NCBI GenBank assembly: GCA_028278425.1 | Contig: JANQEJ010000096.1 | Span: 1 to 56,076, forward strand | DNA length: 56,076 bases | Direction: 5' to 3' | DNA from: Planctomycetota bacterium | Lineage (GTDB): Bacteria > Planctomycetota > UBA1135 > GCA-002686595 | Shown: piece after piece, positions 42,872 through 50,110 of the stretch | Layout: every line of letters begins with the position of its first letter | Position numbering within the stretch: the first letter of the stretch is position 1 | The notes under the pieces: generated by a model | What the model saw: only the letters and a program-made list of their open reading frames with translations | Database searches by the model: none | What the model was told of the DNA's origin: nothing | Made by a program: the position numbers and the translations under genes

Positions 42872-44320
42872 TTAGGTCTTGTCCAGACGGTAGGGAAGAA
42901 GCTCGCCGGCAAGATTCTTCTCTGTCTCCGTGAACGCCTCCTCAGAGAGAGAGATCCGAGGAGCTGCGCCACTCGGCTCCCATTCCGTGACGTTCCCTGA
43001 CTCTTCTTTCCGTTTGAGCACATAACCGTCTCCGAGGCTGATCGAAAAGTAGTCGAAGAACCGTCGAGGACCAACGCCAAGATGGGGTTCGAACCGGACC
43101 TTCCCGGACCCGTCTCCGCTCGTGCCAGGCGGGACTTCGATCACGTCCTTATCGTGCAGCTCTAGAGCTTTGCTTTTCGGGTAAGGCTCGACGTAGACAA
43201 CGCGATCCAGACCCGCCGCGATTATGTGCCGCGCACAGTTGTGGCAGGGATATGTCGTCACGTAAAGCGTGGCGTTTCGCGTTGTGCGCCCTGATCTTGC
43301 GCAAGACAGAAGGGCTTCCATCTCGGCATGCACCGCCCTCCCGTACTCAGTGATCTCCCTCAGGCGCGTCTGTTCGAGCTTCTCCGATACATCATCGACT
43401 GAACCGACGTCCAACTGCTTTGCGACATCGTTCATTATCTCTCTGCGAACACGTGCATTCGAGTCGAACCTGCGCACCGCGTCACGATCGTCATCGGCTC
43501 CAGGGGCATACAGGCCTCCCCCGCGCCTTGGGACATCGTTTGCCCCGACCGCAATCACGTCGCCCTGCGCGGAGACTAAAGCTGCACCGACCTGACGTGA
43601 GAGTTCCCCCGATCGAAGCCCACTTGCATAGGCGAGGAACATGCGATGCTCGTCCTCTGTCGGAGTGAGCGTTGGACGTCCGAACAACAGCTCCAAGAAG
43701 CGCTCCAGTGCTGCTTCGTCCGGGTGGCCTCCCCAAGGAATGAACACGTCGGCGAGTTGAAAGGTGTCACGCGTCCGTTGTCCATGGCCGTTACCGGACT
43801 CGTCTCGATCGCGCGCGATGTGGTCACGCGCTTCTACATTGCTGATGCCCCGTCGGTTGCGGAGTTCGGTGACGCGTTCCTCTTCGGTGGCGTAGAGGCC
43901 AATCAAATGAAATCCGCCGCCGTATACAAGCCGCAGCGTTGCGACCTCCTCTGGGTGCTTCAAGGACCAGAACAGATGAGCGGTCGGCTTGTCCGGATCC
44001 CGAGTCTCGCGCCATTGGTTCACTGCGAGGAGACCCGCTCGCGCCAACACGTCCTCGCTGACATCGGTTCGGAGCTTCGTTCCAGCGTTCATGGCGGTTC
44101 GCAGCCGTTCGTTGCCCGAGCTCTCGTCAACCCTGATTCCCTTGAAGTCCTCAAGGAAATCCGAGATGTGCCATAGCTCCAGCTTGTAGCCGTAGCGTTC
44201 CAAGCACGCTTGAAGCTTCGCTTCAAATGCGTCGCGGCGGACTCCTACCGGCGCAACGACGCCAAGGAAGATGTCCGTTCTGCTGGATCGGGCGATTTTG
44301 TCTGCGCTCTCGAGGCTCAT
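42872..44320 (-). CDS. anti-phage dCTP/dCMP-deaminase-type defence protein
   Basis: A 482-aa two-domain protein. The N-terminal half (about 1-210) resembles a degenerate P-loop kinase-like domain (TDIFLGVVAPVGVRRDAFEAKL, FLEDFKGIRVD). The C-terminal half is a zinc-dependent deoxycytidylate-deaminase fold: VHAEMEAL (H331, E333) and YPCHNCARH (C359, C362), then VVYVEPYPKSKALELH. This matches the architecture of published anti-phage dCTP deaminases, which deplete dCTP during infection. GC content and codon use are clearly lower than in the flanking genes, consistent with transfer. The ATG at 44320 directly precedes the conserved domain; an inverted repeat lies just upstream. The exact substrate, dCTP or dCMP, is not resolved. 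Confidence 0.87.
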   Translation of the reverse strand: MSLESADKIARSSRTDIFLGVVAPVGVRRDAFEAKLQACLERYGYKLELWHISDFLEDFKGIRVDESSGNERLRTAMNAGTKLRTDVSEDVLARAGLLAVNQWRETRDPDKPTAHLFWSLKHPEEVATLRLVYGGGFHLIGLYATEEERVTELRNRRGISNVEARDHIARDRDESGNGHGQRTRDTFQLADVFIPWGGHPDEAALERFLELLFGRPTLTPTEDEHRMFLAYASGLRSGELSRQVGAALVSAQGDVIAVGANDVPRRGGGLYAPGADDDRDAVRRFDSNARVRREIMNDVAKQLDVGSVDDVSEKLEQTRLREITEYGRAVHAEMEALLSCARSGRTTRNATLYVTTYPCHNCARHIIAAGLDRVVYVEPYPKSKALELHDKDVIEVPPGTSGDGSGKVRFEPHLGVGPRRFFDYFSISLGDGYVLKRKEESGNVTEWEPSGAAPRISLSEEAFTETEKNLAGELLPYRLDKT

Positions 44321-44641
44321 GATCTGGTCGACCCCATGTGGGGATCGACGAGTTTGGAGAGCGGCCAAGCGAGTCTCAAGACCCGAGCAGGGTGATCGAC
44401 GCTCAACAGGACTCGTGTCTTCCCACCGCCACGCGGTCTCGATCGTGGCTGATCCGCCTCCCGAGGTACCAGATGCCACCTGTTACGGTACTCCACCTTC
44501 CCGCCGGCCTCAGAACCGCGACTTGAGAGTGAGCCCCTCCCGCCTGTACCCGTGCTTGTCAAGGGGCGGTACAGCTCGGCTCTCGTCCGCGAGCAACCCA
44601 CGCGTACTCATCTTGTGAGTGAGATCGTCTGCGACTGACGA
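44321..44641. other. low-GC intergenic region upstream of deaminase
   Basis: About 320 nt with no convincing gene. A 94-codon minus-strand reading frame (44601-44317) ends in an ATGA overlap with the deaminase ATG, but its composition looks non-coding. A second inverted repeat, CTGTACC (44544-44550) and GGTACAG (44568-44574), is separated by 17 nt. The deaminase promoter presumably lies here; no confident -35/-10 pair was found. Confidence 0.5.
44327..44349 (-). promoter_or_regulatory. inverted repeat just upstream of deaminase start
   Basis: On the plus strand, GTCGACCCCA (44327-44336), spacer TG, TGGGGATCGAC (44339-44349): 10-bp arms with one bulged base. Its edge is 6 nt from the deaminase ATG, where the ribosome-binding site should be; no free Shine-Dalgarno is visible. 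It could be an operator or an mRNA hairpin that limits translation until infection. Confidence 0.5.
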
Positions 44642-46879
44642 CTACGGCTGCAGCGTCACCGGCTCCGCGTTACTGACGAGCGTCACGGCGAACGATGCCG
44701 GGTCGAAGGCGACGTAGGCATGGTGCACCACAAAGCCCGCGAGCGCCGGATTCGTCCCCGGCGCGAGCGTGAAGAGCGTCGTCGCCGAGCCGTCGGCGGA
44801 GAGCGTCCCGAACGAGTTCGAGAGCGGCGGCTGGTTCGGCGCGTTCACGGTCAGGTTGAAGTACGGGTCGGGCGTGTTCAGCGGCAGGACGAACGAGCCG
44901 AAGGGCGTGCCGGGCACGGTGCCGCCGGTCGAGCCCACGAGCCAGAAGTTGTCGTTCGCCCGCGCGAGGCCCGCCTCGAGGGCGAGGACCTGCGTGCCGC
45001 CGGCGGCGAGGGAGATCGACGCCACGTTCCCCGAAAGGTGCGGCATCGGCGTGACCTCGACGTCGTCGATCAGGTGGCCGTCGGTCCCCAGCGTGTAGTT
45101 GTCGCGCTGGCGGAAGATGAGATGGAAGTTGTCGTCGAGCTGAACCCCGGTCAGCCCGGCGAGGACACCCACGTCGACGGTGAACTGCTGCCAGGTCGAC
45201 GACAGACCCTGGTGGCTGACCGCCAGGACCTCGGTCACGCCGTCGGAGAGGAAGAGCCCGTCCTCGGGATCGGCCTCGTCGCTCGTGTCCTTGGCCCAGT
45301 AGGTCAAGCTCATCCCGCCGTACTCCTCGGCGGCGACGAAGAGGTTCGCTTCGTTGGTGACGTAGTTGCCGTCGGTGTTCGACGCCATCGTCAGCGATGG
45401 GCTGCCGGAGCCCGGTGACGCCGAACCGGACTCGCCGGCGACGATCGCTCCGAACATGTTCTCGCTCTCGAAGAGCCACTCCCCGCTGGCGGGCAGACCG
45501 GCCTGGAAGTCCTGCGCGTAAGGCAGCGCGGCGGACGTGATCGGGTTGACCGTGATCATGTCCGGAATCGTCAGCGTGTCCGTGCCGAGCGAGTTCGTCA
45601 CAGTGAGGGTCACGTCGTAGGTACCCGGCGACGTGTACGCGAACTGCGGGTTCTTGCCGACCGCGTCGGTCGAGCCGTCCTCGTCGAAGTCCCAGTCCCA
45701 GGAGGTCGGGATGCCCGTCGACTGGTCGGTGAACTGGACCGCCTGCGTCTCGACCACGACGGTCGGCGACGCGCTGAAGTCCGCCACCGGCACCGCCGGC
45801 GGGCCCTGGGCGCAGCTCTGTTGCCAGTCGTTGAGGAAGCTCGGCAGGTTGAGCGACGTGCCGGAGTTGTAGCCGCTGCTGCCGCAGCCGCCGTGCGTGT
45901 GGATCCCGACCGCGTCGCCGGTGGGCTCGTGGATCACGGGCGAGCCCGAGTTCCCGCCGGTCGTGTCGACCGTGTACCGCAGCGCGAAGCCGCTCGTGCC
46001 GAAGAACGGTCCCGTGTGGGTCTGGAGGATCTGGTTCGTGGTCCCCGTGTCGGAGCCGAACCCCGTGATGCGCGTCGTCTCGCCCGCGCTGGGAGAGAAG
46101 AAGCCCAGGTTGAAGTAGCCGAACTTGACCGAGGGCGACTCGCCGACGTCGTTCGTCTCGAGGTGGCAGATCGCGTAGTCGTTGCCGATCCCGCCGCTGG
46201 TGAACACGAGCGAGCCCGCGTCCACGGGGAACTGGAACTCCGGCGACGGGTGGACCAGCGCGCCGCTCGGCAGCGACGGCGGGACCATGAACTCGGCCAG
46301 GCTCGCGTAGGTCGGGAAGCAGTGCCCGGCGCTGAAGGCGCAGTCGTCCGGACCGGAGAGCCAGCCGGTGCACGCCGAGGTCCCCGAGCTGTCGAGGAAC
46401 CGCCCGACGCGGTTGTCGACGGTGGCGACGCGGTCGTCCGCGCCGCAGATCGAGTCGCCGCCGTCGACCGTGCCGACGAGCAGGTGCGAGATCTCGTACG
46501 ACGCCTTCGATCCCGGCGCCACGTAGAGCTGGAGCTCGACCCGCGCTCCGTTGAAGAAGGCGCTGCTCGACCGCCACTTGGCGATCTCGGGCACGGTGAT
46601 CCGCTGCGAGTAGCCCTCGCGCAACCCGATCACGTCCAGGTAGTCGTCGGGACCGAGGCTGATCTCGTGGAAGAAGACGCGCAGCGACGGCGCGCCGTGG
46701 ATCTCGATGCGCCGCTCGTGCACGAGCGCGACGTCGGCGCCGGGGTTGGAGAAGACTCCCGAGGCGTACTCGAAGTCCAACTCCGTCGCGTAGGAAGGCG
46801 GCGGCGCGAACTGGGCGGCGGCGGGAACGGCGAGGCAAAGCGCGGCCAGAACGGCCGCGGGCGTGGGGCGCGGGTGCAT
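44642..46879 (-). CDS. secreted trypsin-like serine peptidase with PKD domain
   Basis: A 745-aa protein with a signal peptide (MHPRPTPAAVLAALCLAVPAAAQ). The chymotrypsin-fold triad is visible as SAGHC (H186), GNDYAICHLE (D234) and TGGNSGSP (S311). A PKD domain follows (about 368-450; VADFSASPTVVVETQAVQFTD, PTSWDWDFDEDG), then a beta-sandwich region (about 460-620), then the planctomycete-type C-terminal module (PGTNPALAGFVVHHAYVAFDPASF). It is probably a surface or extracellular protease. The ATG was chosen at the signal peptide; further upstream the frame is antisense to nothing useful and overlaps the Nramp gene. Confidence 0.88.
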   Translation of the reverse strand: MHPRPTPAAVLAALCLAVPAAAQFAPPPSYATELDFEYASGVFSNPGADVALVHERRIEIHGAPSLRVFFHEISLGPDDYLDVIGLREGYSQRITVPEIAKWRSSSAFFNGARVELQLYVAPGSKASYEISHLLVGTVDGGDSICGADDRVATVDNRVGRFLDSSGTSACTGWLSGPDDCAFSAGHCFPTYASLAEFMVPPSLPSGALVHPSPEFQFPVDAGSLVFTSGGIGNDYAICHLETNDVGESPSVKFGYFNLGFFSPSAGETTRITGFGSDTGTTNQILQTHTGPFFGTSGFALRYTVDTTGGNSGSPVIHEPTGDAVGIHTHGGCGSSGYNSGTSLNLPSFLNDWQQSCAQGPPAVPVADFSASPTVVVETQAVQFTDQSTGIPTSWDWDFDEDGSTDAVGKNPQFAYTSPGTYDVTLTVTNSLGTDTLTIPDMITVNPITSAALPYAQDFQAGLPASGEWLFESENMFGAIVAGESGSASPGSGSPSLTMASNTDGNYVTNEANLFVAAEEYGGMSLTYWAKDTSDEADPEDGLFLSDGVTEVLAVSHQGLSSTWQQFTVDVGVLAGLTGVQLDDNFHLIFRQRDNYTLGTDGHLIDDVEVTPMPHLSGNVASISLAAGGTQVLALEAGLARANDNFWLVGSTGGTVPGTPFGSFVLPLNTPDPYFNLTVNAPNQPPLSNSFGTLSADGSATTLFTLAPGTNPALAGFVVHHAYVAFDPASFAVTLVSNAEPVTLQP

Positions 46880-46968
46880 GGTTTTCCTGGGGTCGAGAGC
46901 GACGGGAAGGGAAGCGAGAGGCCGAGCCCATTCTGCGGGGAGGCGACGACGCCGCAAGCCGCCGCGCC

Positions 46969-48189
46969 TCAGGACCACGCGGTGTAGGCGAAGAACGCGA
47001 GCGTCGCCAGGAGGACGATCACCGTCGGCCAGCGGTTGCGATGCTCCCCAACCCACTTGCGGCGCCCGTTCAGGAGGAGCAGCACGACCGCCAGGAGCGG
47101 GAGGAAGTACGCGCCGACGACCGCGTAAAGCTTCTGCACGACGACGAAGCTCCCGAAGAGCCCCACCGCCGGGATGCTCGCGATCGCTAGCAGGTAGAGG
47201 CGGTACGGAGCGCCGCGCGTGTCGATCGCCGCGCCGGGCAGGCGCCCGCGGACGAGACCGAGGAAGTCGGCGAAGAGGTAGGGCACCGCCTGCCACACGC
47301 CGAGCAGACTGCTGAACACCGCGCCGAAGGCGCCGATGAGAAAGGCCCACCGCCCCGCCGGGCCGAGCGGGCCCTCGAGTTGGTCGGCGACCGCCACGAT
47401 CAGTCCGGCTCCCTCGGTTTCGACGTCGATGTCGACCCGGCTTCCGATCGTCACCGTCGCGAGCCCGAAGAGCGCCGTCATCAGGTAGCCGACGCCGAGG
47501 TCGATCCGGCACGTGCGCAGGGTCTCGACGCCCGTGCGGTTCTCCTCGCGGATCCAGTAGCCGTAGCAGAGCACGGTCAGCGTCCCGCCGACGCCGCCGA
47601 TCAGAGCCACCGTCCAGCTCAGGCCCTTGCCCTCGGCCGAGGGAATGGTCGGGACTAGGAGCCCGCGCGCGACCTCGCCGAAGTCGGGCCGCAGCAACAC
47701 GGCGGTCACGAGCACCGTGACGAACATCAACGCGATGCAGACCGCCATCAGGCGCTCGAAGAGCTTGAACCCGCCGCGCAGGACCAGGACGACGCCGAGC
47801 GCGCTCGACGCGATCCCGAACACGATCTTGCCGCGGACCGGGTCGTCGAAGACCGGGAACAGCGCGTGGGCGGTGACGCCGCACGCGCTCATCAGCGCCG
47901 CGCCGACGACGTACGTCCACGGCAGGAGGTAGAGCGGGAACAGGAGCTTCACCGGCCAGCCGAGGCGGCAGACCGCCCCGTCGAGCAGCGTCTCGCCCGT
48001 CACGAGCTGCCAGCGCGCGAGCCCCTCGTTCAGCACGAACTTGAGCCCCGCGCCGACGAGCACGGCCCAAAGGAGCGCGGGGCCGACCTCGATCCCCGCG
48101 AAGGCCGCGGTCGCGAGGTCTCCGGCGCCGACACCGGTGGCGGCGACGAGGATGCCCGGTCCGATCGTCGCGAGGAGCTTCCTGCTCAA
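46969..48189 (-). CDS. divergent Nramp-family transporter
   Basis: A 406-aa polytopic protein (about eleven hydrophobic helices) with the overall Nramp/LeuT-like layout. TM1 reads GPGILVAATGVGAGDLATA (10-28), where canonical Mn/Fe Nramps have DPGN, and no MPH motif is evident in the TM6 region (LIGGVGGTLTVLCYGYWIREENRTG). The metal-coordinating residues are therefore changed, and the substrate may be Mg2+ or something else. A TTG start at 48189 overlaps the stop of the M14 peptidase gene (TTGA), which supports this unusual start. Confidence 0.8.
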   Translation of the reverse strand: MSRKLLATIGPGILVAATGVGAGDLATAAFAGIEVGPALLWAVLVGAGLKFVLNEGLARWQLVTGETLLDGAVCRLGWPVKLLFPLYLLPWTYVVGAALMSACGVTAHALFPVFDDPVRGKIVFGIASSALGVVLVLRGGFKLFERLMAVCIALMFVTVLVTAVLLRPDFGEVARGLLVPTIPSAEGKGLSWTVALIGGVGGTLTVLCYGYWIREENRTGVETLRTCRIDLGVGYLMTALFGLATVTIGSRVDIDVETEGAGLIVAVADQLEGPLGPAGRWAFLIGAFGAVFSSLLGVWQAVPYLFADFLGLVRGRLPGAAIDTRGAPYRLYLLAIASIPAVGLFGSFVVVQKLYAVVGAYFLPLLAVVLLLLNGRRKWVGEHRNRWPTVIVLLATLAFFAYTAWS

Positions 48190-48902
48190 CCCGCCGTCGC
48201 CTCCTCCCAGGCGATCGCCGCCAGGAGCGCGCCGCCGAAGGCGTCCCAGAGCTCCTCCGCGGTCATCCGGTCGGCGGCGCGCGTGAGCTCGAGCGTCACG
48301 ATCGGCACGCCGCGGTCCAACCCGACGAGCGAGCCGAGCGATCCGGGCCGCGCGCCCATGCGGCGCAGCGGTAGGTCGCACGCCGCCTCCATCGCGCGCG
48401 CGAGCCCCTCGCCCGGTCCGTCGTAGTCGACGCACGCGGCGGCCTGGTGCAGGCTGACCACGAGCGCGGGCTCGCTCGCGTCGATGAGCTCCAGAAGGGC
48501 GCGGCTCTCGGGCTCCGACAACGCCGTTCCGCGCGCGTCGAAGTTCTCTGCGGGGAAGTTCCGGTTCAGGTCGACGCCGCGCGCGTTGCGCCGGCGGTCG
48601 CGAGCGAATCCGTCCGGGTTGGCGACGGGCACGACGAGGACGCGTCGACCGGCGAGTAACTCCGGCTCGGCGCGAAGGCGCCGGACCAGCTCGAGCACGA
48701 GCGGCGTCCCCGCCGCTTCGTCGCCGTGGATCGTCGCGAGAATGAGGATGGTCCGCGTTCCGGAGCCGAGCTCAATCGTCTGGATGGCGCGCCCTTCCAC
48801 CGAAGTGCCGATCGTCTCCCGCGCATAGACGACGGCCGGCTCCGCCGGCGTCGCCGCGCAGGCGACGAGCAACGCGAGAACGACGGCACGAAGCGGCGCC
48901 AT
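48186..48902 (-). CDS. M14-family zinc carboxypeptidase, MpaA-like lipoprotein
   Basis: A 238-aa protein with a lipobox-like signal (LLVACAAT). Catalytic features of M14 peptidases are present: HGDE (H59, E62), NPDGFARD, RNARGVDLNRNFP, SLHQ (H152) and the late Glu in TLELTRA. The best match by pattern is murein peptide amidase A (MpaA), which trims gamma-D-Glu-Dap bonds of muropeptides, but MpaA is cytoplasmic in E. coli whereas this one appears exported. The ATG at 48902 is preferred over a GTG at 48911. It is coupled to the Nramp-like gene; the DUF819 gene ends 30 nt upstream. Confidence 0.82.
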   Translation of the reverse strand: MAPLRAVVLALLVACAATPAEPAVVYARETIGTSVEGRAIQTIELGSGTRTILILATIHGDEAAGTPLVLELVRRLRAEPELLAGRRVLVVPVANPDGFARDRRRNARGVDLNRNFPAENFDARGTALSEPESRALLELIDASEPALVVSLHQAAACVDYDGPGEGLARAMEAACDLPLRRMGARPGSLGSLVGLDRGVPIVTLELTRAADRMTAEELWDAFGGALLAAIAWEEATAG

Positions 48903-48932
48903 GCGCGTCACTCTAGCCCGCGCGGACCGCGG

Positions 48933-50102
48933 CTACACGAGAACCCGCGCCGTGAGGAACCCGAGATAGGTCCCGATCGCCGTCCCGAGCGACCCCACGA
49001 GGATCGCCGGCAGCACCAGGTCGCCGCGACCCAGGCTCCGCGCGAGCGCGAGCGCCGACGTTCCTCCGCCGATGTTCGCCTGGGACGCCACCGCCGCGAC
49101 CTCCGCCGGGAGCCGGAGGGCGTAGGCGGCGCCGAAGGTGATCGCGCCGTGCACGAGGACCACCACCGCGACGAAGATCGAGAGGCTCACGCCGAGCGAG
49201 CCGATCTCGCGGAGCGCCGCGACGTCGCACAGCGCGCCGATCACCGCGAGGAAGAGGTACACGCCGAACATGCCCAGCGTGCGCGCGCCGCGGAGCTTGC
49301 GCGCCAGGCCGGACTGCGCGAGCACGAGCGCGAGCGTGGTCAGGATGAGGACCGGCGGGAACGCGGTGCCGAGCTCGCGCTCGATCCAGTCCGCCACGAC
49401 GCCGGACAGCCACACGGCGGCGGCGCCCAGCGCGAGCAGCCAGCCGAGATCTATGGGGTGTACGGATTCCGTGTCCTCCGCCTCCCCGGTCAGCGGTCCC
49501 GAGCCGGCCGCGCCAGGAGGCGCCGCCGCGAACCGGACGCGCGGCCAGAGTCCCCGGAGGAGCCGCGGCAGCGCGATCGAGAGCGCCATCCACACCGTCG
49601 TCATGCCGGCGTCCACGGCGTTCGCGCCGGCGTAGAGCGTCCCCTCCTTCACCACGTCGTAGTGGAGCGCGATCGCCTGGAAGTTGATGCTCCCGCCCGT
49701 ATAGGTCCCGACGAACATGCCGCCGAGCGCGTGATACAGGTCGCCGAAGGCTTCGCTCCCTCCGACGAGCTTCATCCCGCAGAAGACGCCGGCCATCGTC
49801 CCGCCCGCTCCCACGAGGAACAGGACGAGCATCGGCCAACCGGCGCGCAGCACGTCGCGCAGGTTGACCTGCAGGAGCAGGAGGAAGATCGCCACGTACG
49901 CCACGTGGGAGAAGATCCCGTCGTAGAGCGGCACCTCGGGCGAGTAGGTCGGGATCAGACCCAGGTTCGCGACGACGGCGACGACGACGATCACGAGCAA
50001 CGCGGTCCCGAGGTGGCGCAGCCAGGTGTGGCGCACCAGCCACTCGGAGACCGCGATCGACAGCGCGAGAACCGCGAGGATCGCGAGCGGGTGGTCGAGC
50101 AA
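48933..50102 (-). CDS. DUF819-family integral membrane protein
   Basis: A 389-aa protein with about ten hydrophobic helices and the DUF819 (YjcL-like) blocks GGMFVGTYTGGSINFQAIA, LYAGANAVDAGMTTVWMA and ASQANIGGGTSALALA. The family has a transporter-like inverted-repeat layout; substrates are not established. Here it precedes an M14 carboxypeptidase, a pairing that may point to peptide or muropeptide transport (inference). The start is TTG at 50102, 8 nt after the stop of the LamG/dehydrogenase gene, so it is probably cotranscribed. Confidence 0.85.
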   Translation of the reverse strand: MLDHPLAILAVLALSIAVSEWLVRHTWLRHLGTALLVIVVVAVVANLGLIPTYSPEVPLYDGIFSHVAYVAIFLLLLQVNLRDVLRAGWPMLVLFLVGAGGTMAGVFCGMKLVGGSEAFGDLYHALGGMFVGTYTGGSINFQAIALHYDVVKEGTLYAGANAVDAGMTTVWMALSIALPRLLRGLWPRVRFAAAPPGAAGSGPLTGEAEDTESVHPIDLGWLLALGAAAVWLSGVVADWIERELGTAFPPVLILTTLALVLAQSGLARKLRGARTLGMFGVYLFLAVIGALCDVAALREIGSLGVSLSIFVAVVVLVHGAITFGAAYALRLPAEVAAVASQANIGGGTSALALARSLGRGDLVLPAILVGSLGTAIGTYLGFLTARVLV

Positions 50103-50110
50103 GCGTCAGT

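Noticed and set aside
43086..43095. GGTTCGAACC resembling a tRNA T-arm
   Set aside because: It lies within the deaminase coding sequence and no acceptor, D- or anticodon stem can be formed around it.
44317..44601. 94-codon frame ending in ATGA overlap with the deaminase
   Set aside because: The product looks like random coding (many Arg, Ser, Gly, no domain) and no ribosome-binding site precedes it. Only the terminal mini-frame is kept as a possible leader.
42506..44646. Direct repeat ACGACTACG near both edges of the low-GC island as att sites
   Set aside because: Nine bases shared between two segments of 200-300 nt are expected by chance at appreciable frequency, there is no integrase, and one copy lies at the stop codon of the protease gene.
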